The notes under the pieces were generated by a model. It saw only the letters and a list, made by a program, of their open reading frames with translations, made no database searches and was not told the origin of the DNA. The translations under genes and the position numbers were made by a program. From Bacillota bacterium (GTDB taxonomy: Bacteria > Bacillota > Clostridia > Acetivibrionales > DSM-1351), in contig JAEZRV010000033.1 of the NCBI GenBank assembly GCA_023444055.1, positions 1 through 62,598 on the forward strand: a stretch of 62,598 nucleotides of DNA, written 5' to 3'. Positions within the stretch are counted from its first letter, which is position 1. Every line of letters begins with the position of its first letter. Shown one piece after another: positions 21,901-26,236 of the stretch.

Positions 21901-22041
21901 GATTCAATTGACTATGCATTGTTGAAAATGTATTTATTGGATATGCCTGCTGAAATCAACACAAAAAATGCAGACTTAAACCAGGACGGAAGCATTGATT
22001 CGATAGACTTTGCTAAGTTATGGATGCTTTTGATTACCTAA
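3967..22041 (+). CDS. Giant secreted dockerin protein with five RCC1 propellers, FN3 arrays and a lipase-like domain
   Basis: About 6,024 residues (near 650 kDa). The ATG at 3967 follows GGGGGGAA; an in-frame GTG at 3955 overlaps that site and is rejected. Approximate layout: signal peptide 1-31; Thr/Gln-rich linker to 170; RCC1 seven-blade propellers at 178-528, 707-1053, 1232-1582, 1759-2088 and 2269-2627, each followed by FN3 domains; PPC domain 2889-2995; six more FN3, then alternating FN3 and Ig-like modules to 4332; PKD 4333-4417; carboxypeptidase-regulatory-like 4420-4510; CARDB/NEW3-like 4600-5055; class-3-lipase-like 5090-5560 with S5232 (in GYSRA), D5295 and H5524; InlB-type repeat 5700-5775; CBM-like 5780-5955; type I dockerin 5969-6024. 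The dockerin implies cohesin docking in a cellulosome. Propellers probably bind ligand or scaffold the molecule, and the lipase-like domain may cut esters; both are inference. Seven near-identical blades per block in DNA suggest growth by duplication. Confidence 0.93.
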   Translation: MKKRIFRSFIANVLIIAMMLGQVAQVTAAEAITSESNVLTPTTTIDSIQNTGQENIQQQTEQQSAQTSKSATQVPTSTKPIEQNSNVGTQAVLSQEQLISAFNNLVSTDFNNMLISTPSAITTSPGEKIDVTLDGDTSVIINDIADETNNDTQNTTLDFETITTSGSITVTTPGAIKIVSLAAGERHSLQVKNDGTVWAWGYNNCGQLGDGTTTTRTVSTQVNGITDVVAVAAGQYSSYALKNDGTVWAWGYNYYGQLGDGTYQNSNKPMQVKNLSDVIAIASGKNHVIALRRNGTVWAWGSCEYGHLGNGINTNSNQPVQVQRLNDITDIAAGKYHNLALKSDGTVLAWGYNGDGQLGNGIISSTVIGIPVPVKELNDISDIEVGDEHSLALKNDGTVWAWGDNYYGQLGDKDIYVNRSCPIQVNNLNSVIAIASYSNYNLALRNDGTIWAWGYNGDGQLGDGTKTNRIEPVQVKNIYGITSIATGNSHSLAIDGDSEVWAWGDNYYGQLGDFTNVDRSVPIRSKKDVTAPTAPTNLSAIVKENCVVLNWLASLDEKQVLGYDIYLNGTKLATVSGTTYIDISDSLNKIREYKVIAFDDSGNYSQEACIELTDLEAPSAPVNLKVTSQIATTVSLEWEASTDNVLVEGYRIYRNGVFVGDSKETSFTDDVPRYTTYTYIVKAYDKFNLSEASNTASVIIGILKPHHVIAGGNEHSLQVNKDGAVWAWGNNNCGQLGDGTKTNRSEPVQVKDLTGITAVAAGYSHSIALKKDGTVWAWGYDGYGQLGIGLGDNCKTRPIKVRNLVGISAIAAGESHSLALNEDGTVWAWGRNYEGELGDGTYTQRNIPVQVIELSGVIAIASKYETSFALKRDGTVWAWGYNNNGELGDGSTTNSSKPLQVKNLSNVIAITSGGYHELALKSDGTVWAWGWNGTGQYGDGTTTTQYTPLQISGLSDIIAIEAGREHTVALKSDGTVWAWGSNQYGQLGNETTLDSYKPVQVKGLSNVEIITTGYCHNLAINASGTVYTWGGNWSGQIGDGTVTNRNIPVFLKDIYAPTVPTQLAAVIKESNVVLTWTASIDNDRVAGYEIYRDGVLLAKVEENTYTDVDDIQLDKIYVYTIKAYDGSGNLSDSASIMVNDTEAPSIPSNLKVTSKSNTMVCLEWETSTDNVGVEGYEIFRNGLKIGETKNTSYVDTTVNNNENYVYSVKAYDKSANISEESSSISVTTDSLKSIPLAAGGSHSLQVQQDGTVWAWGSNCNGQLGDGTTKNKTVSTQVKGITDVVAVACGSYHSMALKNDGTVWTWGYNGNGQLGDGTTNESSNPKQVKNLNDVVAIAAGDYHSIVLKSDGTVWAWGYNCYGQLGDGSTKNSSNPIQVKNLSDVIAITAGEYHNLALKSDGTVLAWGYNSYGQLGDGTNSNQYFPNKVQYLENVINLAAGYNHSLAIKNDGTVWAWGDNGNGQLGDDGINYRSSFPIQVTKLDDIIAIDSNNNYSLALRNDGTIWAWGDNWQGQLGDGTTTNKKSPIQVTALSKAIAIAAGGSHSLALVNDREIWAWGYNGLGQLGDGTKINRNTPIISKDITKPTIPTNLTATIEENSAVLTWTASTDGDCISGYEIYRNDVKLAKVTETTYRDNDIELDTVYVYKVYALDGSGNMSEEESVVINDIEAPLASVNLKLISKTATTVSLEWEASNDNVWVEGYEIYRDGVKVGNSTDTRYTDIKLPHNSTYIYMVKAYDKSNNTSKESNTQSVTTDTIKSIPLAAGDNHSLQVQKDRTVWAWGYNYSGQLGNGTTINKFVPVPVKGIQDVIAVAAGQSHSLALKNDGTVWAWGYNGYCQLGDGTTSNKLLPVQVNGLYDVVSIATKGSHSVALKSDGTVWTWGNNGNGQLGNGTYTTSFVPVQVLELNDVIEISAGYSHNLALKSDGTVWAWGYNGNGQIGIDTTANQNIPVQVKDLNNAIAIAAGNFHSVALKSDGIICAWGYEQFVVKDLIDVTNIAAGGYYTVALKSNGTIWTWGNNTYGQLGDGTTTSRQLPMQINNLSDAIAIAAGSEHSLALKSDETVWAWGYNNSGQLGDGTRIRRCIPIISKDIIAPTIPTNLSIEIKENSVVLTWTASTDEGFIAGYEIYRDDVKLATVTDTTYIDNDIELDKIYVYKIKAVDSSGNMSEEESIVLNDTEAPSAPINLKILSNTATTVSLDWEAPNDNVWVDGYEIYRDGVVVGNSKDIKYTDSAVPHNATHTYMVKAYDKSNNKSEESNSVSVTTDALKSIPLAGGLTHTLYIQKDGTVLAWGCNDYGQLGDGTNTTKATSAKINGVVAVAAGIQHSMALRNDGTVWAWGDNSCGQLGDGTSTDRFLPVQVMELSGVSAISAGANYSLALKSDGTVWSWGFNYSGQLGDGTSTNRYLPVQVMELSGVSAISAGDSHSLALKNDGTVWTWGYNGYKQLGDGTYLNKYLPVQVNKLSDVSAISAGGRHSIALKSDGTVWAWGNNEYGQLGYETKWVWSDNEMDLIEVPERKLPVQVAELSGVSAISAGGFHNVVQKSDGTIWAWGYNEIGQLGDGTFVTNYKPVKVKDMSNVIAIEAGYNHCLALKSDGSVWAWGYNYAGQLGDGTTTNRNIPVSSLDLIAPSAPTNLASRSTDTTVSLTWTNSYDGSGVAGYNVYRDGEKISTVTQTEYKDTNLTFGKTYTYTVKAFDATGNISEASSPVINDMQMPTTPTDLSVIAKTLTSITLSWTASTDNVAVKGYEIYRDSLKIGTIDATNTSYTDKKLEPDTYYTYSINAFDTGFNYSLQSENLKETTYKDTTAPSSPKNLYIKDGMFTVGWDTATDDVFVQGYEVYRDGIKVGTTNATYYTDKGLKLGMTYVYTIRAYDSTGNISLESVPLTVSDDYGNTIETATAIQLGNDILGNINYQYDNDYLSFVAPVEGNYTITCSSNSKHYKNIYLYDDKGTVLISNNTYYSVDLKRNLSASKTYYIRINSEDISAYSVKVILSSDTEKPSAPTELSAISKTISTVTLGWTESTDNIAVSGYKIYRDDIEIVKSYYNSEMKYTDTYLESGKTYKYIVKAYDSAGNISEASNEVSVTTDTDTIAPTAPTELKITEKTAASISLTWKKSTDNTGVKGYYVLKDGEKIGTTDNITFTCAFTDLTTSNNYSVQAYDLFGNVSLESNVVFCDNTSPTIVKDIEVLSKTASKINLSWTESQDNVGVTSYQIYRGNSRVGTTTDTSFNDTALLPETEYIYTIRAIDAAGNVSEPSEDIKVKTDADINPPTTPLNVNILSYSATSVMLAWTAVTDDVKVAGYQVYRNGSKLGLPTNMTTFTDSDLDKDATYVYTVRAIDTSGNESEESKAVLLDRIAPSKPENLELISRGADVITISWTKSTDNLSVDGYEIYRNGEKIDTVPDNTYTNTGLQLNETYTYAVKAFDASKNMSEISESVEATTTLDTEAPSAPSDLKISARTGSTITIEWTASTDNTGVSKYEIYRDEVNIGVSTTNSFTDTGLTAGTAYSYTIRAVDASENISKASTPFNAVPLKPEILKVTPLDLDVIGGAVSQELRVYFSTSGVRTGTKAKFEYSIDDTSWTTITGLKSGPIVDDSSIQYFTCLWDLVPMNTGDYKIRYTVYDAAESIDTKTVTYEVDKDAPSAPKNLNAESMNGDVQLAWDYSTESDAAGYRIYRAESENERFIPVGETNKRELNAFNDKSVILGNTYYYKVTAIDKFRQESLFSNVIAVTVVEDNIVPTVISISPASGKVIGTSTTIAVKAKDNVSVSTIKIQYSIDKGQTWVDIASTKTTGMAEIIWNTPEINGEVLSRAIAIDKAGNESDGTPERKYIIDRTGPSKINGLTKTEYSNSVILRWDDVDDKDFAYFQVERKDTANGEFKSVGKVSDTLGLHVKDLSCESTYWFRVVAYDELGNRGTPSDEIKVVTLSDLVAPVITNIGPAPGYYNNKIGLSANVQDNVAVQSFTFQISSDMKVWNDIVTLQAEDSPEQATFKYSFDISEMEEGTYYIRGIAADKFGNTTNDSASVQYIIDHTSPKQPENIKATPSYIYNKLEWDRGSESDLRYYNVYRSTIENGTYALICKVSALGYMDNTVVTNTKYYYKVTAVDMAGNESVATEPVSCTLLDMLADTEKPKIITLSPALDSILPANPTIGILVQDNFKVDKVTLKYRADGDSADDWKLIGVSNVGRYSEIVRFTWNTAGLSDGNYIVQALAVDEAGNKSDAKEINYKLNVEAPAQPQVTAVPGDFKVDLSWTCGEESDLAGFLIYRSIVPNSISDYICLSQTRDKFYTDNEVKDKETYYYMVKALDNRGNYSWSNEVQADTTGSDLVLPVAVAGDEQTVILGMEVEFDGRGSHDNNRIASYEWDFGDGYTATVARTAHTYEKEGTYIVTLTAYDPAGNKATSTTNINVVSDDKACGLEIKVADESNGSPVADAKVLVQFTDGTVKEFNSNSLGLVKFAGAEGSYKLFAYKNNYSSVEGKALLQKGTTVKTTLSIKESEFIKGTLNVERMTLDEIVNAGIDVNAAENQWVYECNVVLGFRPYTMLVNSAGEILSCSSSDGGFGIGGGGGEFAIGSGGRICYPQAVASPQHPEVPPTIYYLVIPTKTSWLKEFFDVSLVLENMSEAGSAFAVTNSTAELNAPDGLTFIPSDYSRSTLVKIGDIEPGETKEIKWILRGDKKGDYELKAEFNGILQPFGEPITGNYTVNEKVWGDDALEMHINAEDIAFEGELYLAKVELENVSDEELYNVGFEVKEGETYTLAPGTTSSKTIEIIKAGEKMEFEIWLIPSFTGKLDLKELDIRKTGGNATINTTFGTIEAPKALLNVTTETSYKEIQDDYYFCDVIANISNLRDNAQNVKAELSWTGTDGIKDIQLLESNEQKLGDFTAGLEKQVIWRVKIKSDFNSVSSDSASLNYVVKVSGDNVRSKSANGSINVGGAKLGIALSYHENKLPSSEWNEKQYTIKANIYNYGGIAINGKAELKILSQENAEDVEILFGSKEDLGTFDECDAIWIINIKLKNQFDITKLCYQVTVSADNAESFTKESNIEDIHESDKLISGKFNYASGEERDYEADFYYNDSYFSTDSSKYNHNLGTMSICFAMSAFGSNCYPYYFKSNNAKTLLKKLEFDEFETNAYFKIKPTIDTIGALAAYKKVRCNGKEYTLIAVAVRGAGYEREWSGNFKIGDLGQHDGFSEAKDNVLAFLREYIRQKKISGDIKIWITGYSRAAATANLVAGAIDDGTFLGKAVTLKPSDLYAYTFGTPAGALLSEIQNKYKYNNIYNIINPSDPVPKVAPTAMGFCRYGNDYYLPSCLLKDGYSDLEDNMKNIFNKMDSTNIYIVEGNKDRYILDSFSMKKLDRVRMSPLYTQPIYKFKIIDDKKDKTPQSVFLDSLINDISKEVIKTRSNYVDNYQSGVCELFNVKYDDNFNNFLDIFITKIKTNLPLILYKFKNNISEYDMLIRTYIIQSQLEAGLEEYDIMTIGESLQNILSPLLEYGVTHQKEIFTTIDNLKIFGAAHFPSLYLSWMMSMDNNYTPFAEPVFTDGSYRKIKINCPVDVNVYNELGVLVAAIKSDEPQNIDGSSIISSINEDGEKIVYLPADADYKIEIIATDNGKVTYSVNEYNSSVGDVTRIINYFDVDIKKDDVLMGEIPAFSGIDFENVQGSGSSVEYSLKSTSNEEIAPDVELKGSDAADAYYMVYVSANNDKYGMVTGQGIRQLGGYAKVTATAYEGYKFSGWYVNDELISSDSEYRFCVTKDETLIAKFTTIDPTVVDSFEYYYGDNDALSSRWSIGIATGCAITPILTDSNKYDGNYGLAFNYSLVSSNGNVGITKEMDGADWSSKNAVQLWTKPDGKKQKVIVQLTSAGNVFEVYLNEYAEYLNTTGSAIVTIPFSCFVGRDDKTAVFDPTSIDSFGLWCNSILPEGENANTYKLDSVIYYDEIKTISSDVSSVTVKALISTIKPGDVNDDGAVDSIDYALLKMYLLDMPAEINTKNADLNQDGSIDSIDFAKLWMLLIT
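4498..11845 (+). repeat. Coding super-repeat: five units of seven RCC1 blades plus FN3 domains
   Basis: Within the giant gene I count 35 blades of about 50 residues, each with a core like DGTVWAWG and GQLGDGT. They form five sets of seven (4498-5550, 6085-7125, 7660-8710, 9240-10230, 10770-11845). FN3 pairs separate the first four sets from the next. Blade 5 of set 4 is shortened and has lost the GQLGDG part. Blade 5 of set 5 carries an insertion. Confidence 0.9.
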
Positions 22042-22079
22042 TAGAGGTGCAAAAGTTGTTACAACTTAAACTTTATTAA

Positions 22080-22130
22080 AAAGAACTAGATTGGCCGATT
22101 AATGAACTGAGCCTATCTAGTTCTTTTTTA
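22080..22130 (+). terminator. Terminator of the giant gene
   Basis: AAGAACTAGAT just after 22080 pairs with ATCTAGTTCTT (22115-22125), followed by a T run. It lies about 40 nt after the stop codon, which makes the giant gene monocistronic. Confidence 0.85.
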
Positions 22131-22225
22131 ATTACAAATTTTAAGTAAAGTGGTATACAAACCATATATATATGAATTCTAAAAATATTATCTTAAATAA
22201 TACCATTAAATGTAACCTTTTTTGC

Positions 22226-22318
22226 TTTTTATACGTTATATTATATGTAATACAAATTTGCATAAGAAATAATATGTTAAAACGTTTACTAACCGTTTTA
22301 ATGCAAACAAGTATAAGT
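22226..22318 (+). repeat. Dispersed repeat, copy B (downstream of giant gene, upstream of sigma factor)
   Basis: This is the partner of 3119-3201: 22226-22253 is identical to 3119-3146, and AAGTATAAGT recurs at 22309-22318. It fills most of the gap between the giant gene's terminator and the sigma factor start at 22361, so it may carry that gene's promoter. An inverted pair AAAACG/CGTTTT lies inside it (about 22279-22300). Confidence 0.8.
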
Positions 22319-22360
22319 AACACTTGGCTTTACAAAAACCAAAATTGAAAGAGGTTAGGT

Positions 22361-22861
22361 TTGGACGCTTTTGAACGGTTATACAGAGAAAATATTTCAT
22401 TTATAAAATACTACACGTTGAATATGTGCGGCAATATTCATACTGCAGAGGACATACTACAGGAAACTTTTTATAAGACTTTTTTGTATATAAAAAGGTT
22501 TGAGCATGTTCAGATTAACAGGCAATGGCTTATGAAGACTGCTCATAATACTTTCGTAGATCACTATCGTAAACAGAAAAATGAGACGTGTGCAGTTAGT
22601 TTCGAGGTGCTCGCAGAGATAAACTACCTAAGTAGGGGAATTGGATCATATGCAAACTCATACGAGGACAGCATAATAGTTCATAAGATTATCAGTGAAT
22701 TGCCTATAAGTTATAGGACAGTGATTCTACTAAAAGATCATTATGGTTTCACAACTAAAGAAATTGCGTCCATACTAGGATATAGTGAGTCCAACGCCAA
22801 AGTTGTTCTACACCGTGCAAGGAAACATTTCAGAGAGGAGTACAATAAGTATGAAGGATAG
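22361..22861 (+). CDS. ECF-type RNA polymerase sigma factor
   Basis: A 166-residue sigma-70 family factor of the extracytoplasmic-function group. It starts at TTG 22361 after GAGGTT. Region 2 covers about residues 3-70 (FERLYRENISFIKYYTLN ... AEDILQETFYKTF). Region 4 covers about 105-160, with the helix-turn-helix FTTKEIASILGYSESNAKVVLHRAR. Its 3' end overlaps the start of the anti-sigma gene, the usual coupled arrangement. It redirects RNA polymerase to a regulon that I cannot define from this window. Its position next to the giant cellulosomal gene makes control of that gene possible, but this is unproven. Confidence 0.93.
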   Translation: MDAFERLYRENISFIKYYTLNMCGNIHTAEDILQETFYKTFLYIKRFEHVQINRQWLMKTAHNTFVDHYRKQKNETCAVSFEVLAEINYLSRGIGSYANSYEDSIIVHKIISELPISYRTVILLKDHYGFTTKEIASILGYSESNAKVVLHRARKHFREEYNKYEG

Positions 22862-24029
22862 TATAAATTGTGATGATGTAATAAAGTTAAAAGAGGATTT
22901 CTTTGAACAAAAGCTCGCATATGACCAAATGTCTGAAATAGACAAACATCTGGAAAGCTGTGAGAATTGCAGAAGTGAATACTCGGAATATGAAAAAAAC
23001 CTTATGACCCCAAAAAGCAACAATGACAGTTATGACTTTAGCAAGTATGAGTATGCTCTAACCTTAAAAATTATTGGAAAGACTTTAAAATATGGAACTA
23101 TAATTCTTTGTGTTTGGTATTTCCTGACAAGCTTAATTTTCCCATTACTTTTGTCAAACCAAATACACATGAAGGTTGATAAGTCACGCGTTGCCTTAAC
23201 TGATCTTGTGGCTTTTACTATGCCTGAATATATAACAGGCTCTTCTAATTCTAACTCTGGACCATGGAATCATAAAATTAAAATAGACTTAAAAAGTAAT
23301 TTGGTACATGATGATAACTATGCAGGGTACATTGATGCAGCAATCCCTATGTATGTAGGTGAGGCTGATATAAAACTGGTAGATGTACACAAAAGTGGGG
23401 ACAGATATCTACTTCCGTCTCAACAGTACTATTCGAAAGAAAAAAGCATGGTAAAAGGTGGCATAAACGATGAAATAAAATCAAAGCTGTCATCCTTTGC
23501 TGATGGCACAATAACTCAGTTTTCACTATCTTTTAACCGCCCCATAAATGCTTTGGAAATGGACACACTTGTAAAGAAATTGGGGCTTTCGTCTACAAGT
23601 GCTTACAAATCTTGGGTGGCAGTGGATACAGGTATTGACATAGAAGAAAACATGAATAAGTCATACAGAAATCCTATAAGCGGTGATTTGTGGGGATTTC
23701 CACTGACATTTTTCAATAGACAACCAGTTTCAATGAAGAAGCATACTGGAAGTTATTCATGGAAAAGTGAAGGTATTGAGGATGATAAAAGATGCAGGCA
23801 GTCTTCAGAGAATTTTAAAAAGGAAATGAAGCTTTTCGAAGAATACTCAGTAGTTCTCGATGATATTGCACTGACTAAAGAGATAAAAAGGATAAATGAA
23901 TATCTGGCAAAAAATGAAGTTACCTTTTACGGTGCTGTATTGGTTGCACCTACAAAAAACATTTTCAATATAAAAAATGTTGATTTTATAGGCGATGTAC
24001 AAATTATCAAAGTCGATTTTGATTACTAG
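22851..24029 (+). CDS. Membrane anti-sigma factor with zinc-binding N-terminus
   Basis: A 392-residue regulator. The ATG at 22851 follows GAGAGGAG and overlaps the sigma gene by 11 nt, so longer in-frame starts are rejected. The cytosolic N-terminus has the zinc anti-sigma pattern H-x3-C-x2-C (HLESCENCRSEY, about residue 33). One membrane helix follows at about 78-105. The large outer region fits the Sigma_reg_C-type domain of Bacillus/Clostridium anti-sigma proteins. It should hold the upstream sigma factor inactive until an outside signal arrives. The long extracytoplasmic part is the likely sensor; its ligand is unknown. Confidence 0.88.
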   Translation: MKDSINCDDVIKLKEDFFEQKLAYDQMSEIDKHLESCENCRSEYSEYEKNLMTPKSNNDSYDFSKYEYALTLKIIGKTLKYGTIILCVWYFLTSLIFPLLLSNQIHMKVDKSRVALTDLVAFTMPEYITGSSNSNSGPWNHKIKIDLKSNLVHDDNYAGYIDAAIPMYVGEADIKLVDVHKSGDRYLLPSQQYYSKEKSMVKGGINDEIKSKLSSFADGTITQFSLSFNRPINALEMDTLVKKLGLSSTSAYKSWVAVDTGIDIEENMNKSYRNPISGDLWGFPLTFFNRQPVSMKKHTGSYSWKSEGIEDDKRCRQSSENFKKEMKLFEEYSVVLDDIALTKEIKRINEYLAKNEVTFYGAVLVAPTKNIFNIKNVDFIGDVQIIKVDFDY

Positions 24030-24117
24030 TAGTTGAACGTTAAACAGGAGATGCGATTGGAATAAATTACTTTTGTGATTTTTTACTAGAAGTTAGACAT
24101 ATATAAGGAGATGTAAT

Positions 24118-24444
24118 ATGATTAAGAAAACGGGATATGGTTCACTTTCTATTGTGTTTTTTATTCTTGCATTATTATCATCAATTAAAATAGCAAGAAC
24201 ATTCTGCCTTGGCGATGTGATATTGAAGGCTTTTGGAATACCGGTGTGGACTAATGGAGACCATTCGGGCTTTCATAATTCAGTTCTCCTATCAATAGGT
24301 TTTCTGATAGCAGGACTTATAATAGGAAAGATCTTCAATAAAGACTGGGGAGCAAGGAATGCATGGAAGCTGTGTGCGTTTCTTTTAATAATATTTGGGT
24401 TAGCTGTTATAATGTTTTTACCAATTTTAAAGAGTATGAGTTAG
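24118..24444 (+). CDS. Small three-helix membrane protein
   Basis: A 108-residue protein with AAGGAG spaced well before its ATG. Three hydrophobic segments are visible (about 8-27, 55-75 and 85-105). I do not recognise the family. It lies 88 nt after the anti-sigma gene in the same direction and may share its transcript; a role in the same signalling unit is possible but unsupported. Confidence 0.7.
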   Translation: MIKKTGYGSLSIVFFILALLSSIKIARTFCLGDVILKAFGIPVWTNGDHSGFHNSVLLSIGFLIAGLIIGKIFNKDWGARNAWKLCAFLLIIFGLAVIMFLPILKSMS

Positions 24445-24474
24445 TTTAAAAATTATAGAAATAGGATTTTAATT

Positions 24475-25227
24475 ATGACTATGGATAAACAAAGATTTAT
24501 AGAAGCTTGTGAAAAGATTATTAATACTAAAAGAGAAAAAAGTGGAATAGGAACGCTTAGTGAAAAGACGATGCATGCTGTTTTAAAGCATTATTTTGAG
24601 CCGTATACTGATAACCATGAAGTTAGAATTGGTGGTTTTGTTGCAGACATAGTTGGTGAAAATGGTATTATTGAAATTCAAACAGGCAACTTCAATAAGC
24701 TGAGAAGAAAGCTTGAAAGCTTCTTAGAAGTGACAACAGTAACAGTTGTTTACCCAATACCAAGCACTAAATGGATTGTTTGGATTGATAGCACTACAGG
24801 GGAAGTTACCAATAAACGTAAAAGTCCTAAAAAAGGTTCACCATATGAAGTTTTTCCGGAACTATATAAAATTAAGCCTTTTCTAACACATGAAAACTTT
24901 AGACTCTGTATTGTAATGGTGGACACGATAGAATACCGCAATCTTGATGGCTGGAGTGAGGATAAGAAGAAGGGTTCATCTCGTTATGAACGGATTCCTG
25001 TTGAATTGATTGATGAAATTTACATAGATAAATTGTGCGATTATAAAAATTTGGTACCAGAAAATATACCTAACAATTTCACATCAAAAGACTTTAAAAA
25101 ATCAACTGGATTGAGCCTTAGAAATGCACAGATAGCAATGAATGTATTGCAATATACTAGTAGCATTAAACAGAATGGCAAAGAAGGAAGGCATAATTTG
25201 TATGAAAGGCAGCAGGAATATTATTAA
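24475..25227 (+). CDS. Conserved hypothetical protein with PD-(D/E)XK-like N-terminus
   Basis: A 250-residue soluble protein. Residues 25-85 show a helix with Glu, then EVRIGGFVADI and IIEIQTG. This is the E ... D ... E-x-Q layout of the PD-(D/E)XK nuclease fold with Gln in place of the usual Lys. The C-terminal 60 residues (TSKDFKKSTGLSLRNAQIAMNVL) look like a winged helix. A DNA- or RNA-processing role is inference from the pattern. The ribosome site is weak (GGATTTT), and an ATG two codons later is an equal alternative start. It lies 30 nt after the membrane protein gene, which suggests co-transcription. Confidence 0.7.
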   Translation: MTMDKQRFIEACEKIINTKREKSGIGTLSEKTMHAVLKHYFEPYTDNHEVRIGGFVADIVGENGIIEIQTGNFNKLRRKLESFLEVTTVTVVYPIPSTKWIVWIDSTTGEVTNKRKSPKKGSPYEVFPELYKIKPFLTHENFRLCIVMVDTIEYRNLDGWSEDKKKGSSRYERIPVELIDEIYIDKLCDYKNLVPENIPNNFTSKDFKKSTGLSLRNAQIAMNVLQYTSSIKQNGKEGRHNLYERQQEYY

Positions 25228-25445
25228 TTAAGTTTTTGCTATTGTAATAAAAAATTATTATGTCTATAGGAATATTTTGGGATATAATAGATATAACTGT
25301 TTTTATCGGTATTTTTTAGGTAAGTAGCTACTTTATTCAGAAGTTGTTATGTCATACGAAAAAACTATTTGAGGAAAGCAAATCAAGAGTATTTGCTGTG
25401 ACTAATTATTGAAAGCTGGAAGCCAGAAGAGTAAGGAGGATAACC

Positions 25446-26009
25446 ATGAATCATTTAGGAACAAAGACAATAGAAACAGGGAAGTTAATATTACGTAAAT
25501 TTAAAATAGAAGATGCAAAGGATATGTTCAAAAACTGGGGAAGTGATAATGAGGTCACAAAATATCTCACCTGGCCTGCGCATAAGAGTGTGGAAGATTC
25601 AGAAAAGATTATTAGTATGTGGTTAAAGGAGTATGATTCACTAAAGAATTATCAGTGGGGCATCGAATTAAAAGAGTCTGGTGAAGCAATTGGAAGCATT
25701 AGCGTAGTAAATATTAAAGAAGATATTGATACAGTTGAGGTTGGATATTGTATCGGTAAAAAGTTCTGGAAGCAAGGAATTACTTCAGAGGCATTTAGCG
25801 CTTTGATTCCTTTCTTTTTTGAAGAAGTACAGGTTAATCGTATTGAATCACACCATGATATAAATAATCCTAATTCTGGCAGAGTAATGGCGAAATGTGG
25901 CTTGATTAAGGAAGGAGTGCATCGACAAGCATCCAAAAATAACACTGGAATCTGTGATATTGCTATTTATGGGCTTGTGAGGGATGATTGGCAACGCAGC
26001 CATACATAG
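25446..26009 (+). CDS. GNAT-family N-acetyltransferase (RimJ/RimL-like)
   Basis: A 187-residue protein with a perfect AAGGAGG before the ATG. The pattern LILRKFKIEDAKDMF at the N-terminus, VEVGYCIGKKFWKQGITSEA as the acetyl-CoA loop, and NPNSGRVMAKCGL near the C-terminus identify the RimJ/RimL-type GNAT fold. It transfers an acetyl group from acetyl-CoA to an amine; the substrate (a protein N-terminus or a small amine) cannot be read from sequence. It has its own leader of about 220 nt and seems monocistronic. Confidence 0.9.
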   Translation: MNHLGTKTIETGKLILRKFKIEDAKDMFKNWGSDNEVTKYLTWPAHKSVEDSEKIISMWLKEYDSLKNYQWGIELKESGEAIGSISVVNIKEDIDTVEVGYCIGKKFWKQGITSEAFSALIPFFFEEVQVNRIESHHDINNPNSGRVMAKCGLIKEGVHRQASKNNTGICDIAIYGLVRDDWQRSHT

Positions 26010-26178
26010 GTCGTTAGCATATGAAGAGGGATGAAATATTGAGTGATACAATGAATTTAATTAAAGGACATATATTGAACTTAGAGAATGATTTATTGCA
26101 TATTTTATAAAATAATATAAAGGATAGAATACGTAAGTATTCTTGAGTAAAATTTAGATTATATAGAAAGGAAGTTTA

Positions 26179-26226
26179 GTGATAAGGGTACTGCTTATAA
26201 TACTGCTTATAATACACCCTAACTAA
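26179..26226 (+). CDS. Possible 15-residue leader peptide before the HD hydrolase
   Basis: GTG at 26179 follows AAAGGAAG and opens a 15-codon frame (MIRVLLIILLIIHPN) ending 10 nt before the HD gene's ATG, which itself lacks a clear ribosome site. A 12-nt tandem duplication creates the repeated LLII. It could couple translation to the next gene. Coding status is uncertain. Confidence 0.3.
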   Translation: MIRVLLIILLIIHPN

Positions 26227-26236
26227 AAGATTAAAT

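Noticed and set aside
26021..26110. 29-codon frame (MKRDEILSDTMNLIKG...) before the HD hydrolase
   Set aside because: It is too short, has no ribosome site, and is unlike any family I recognise.
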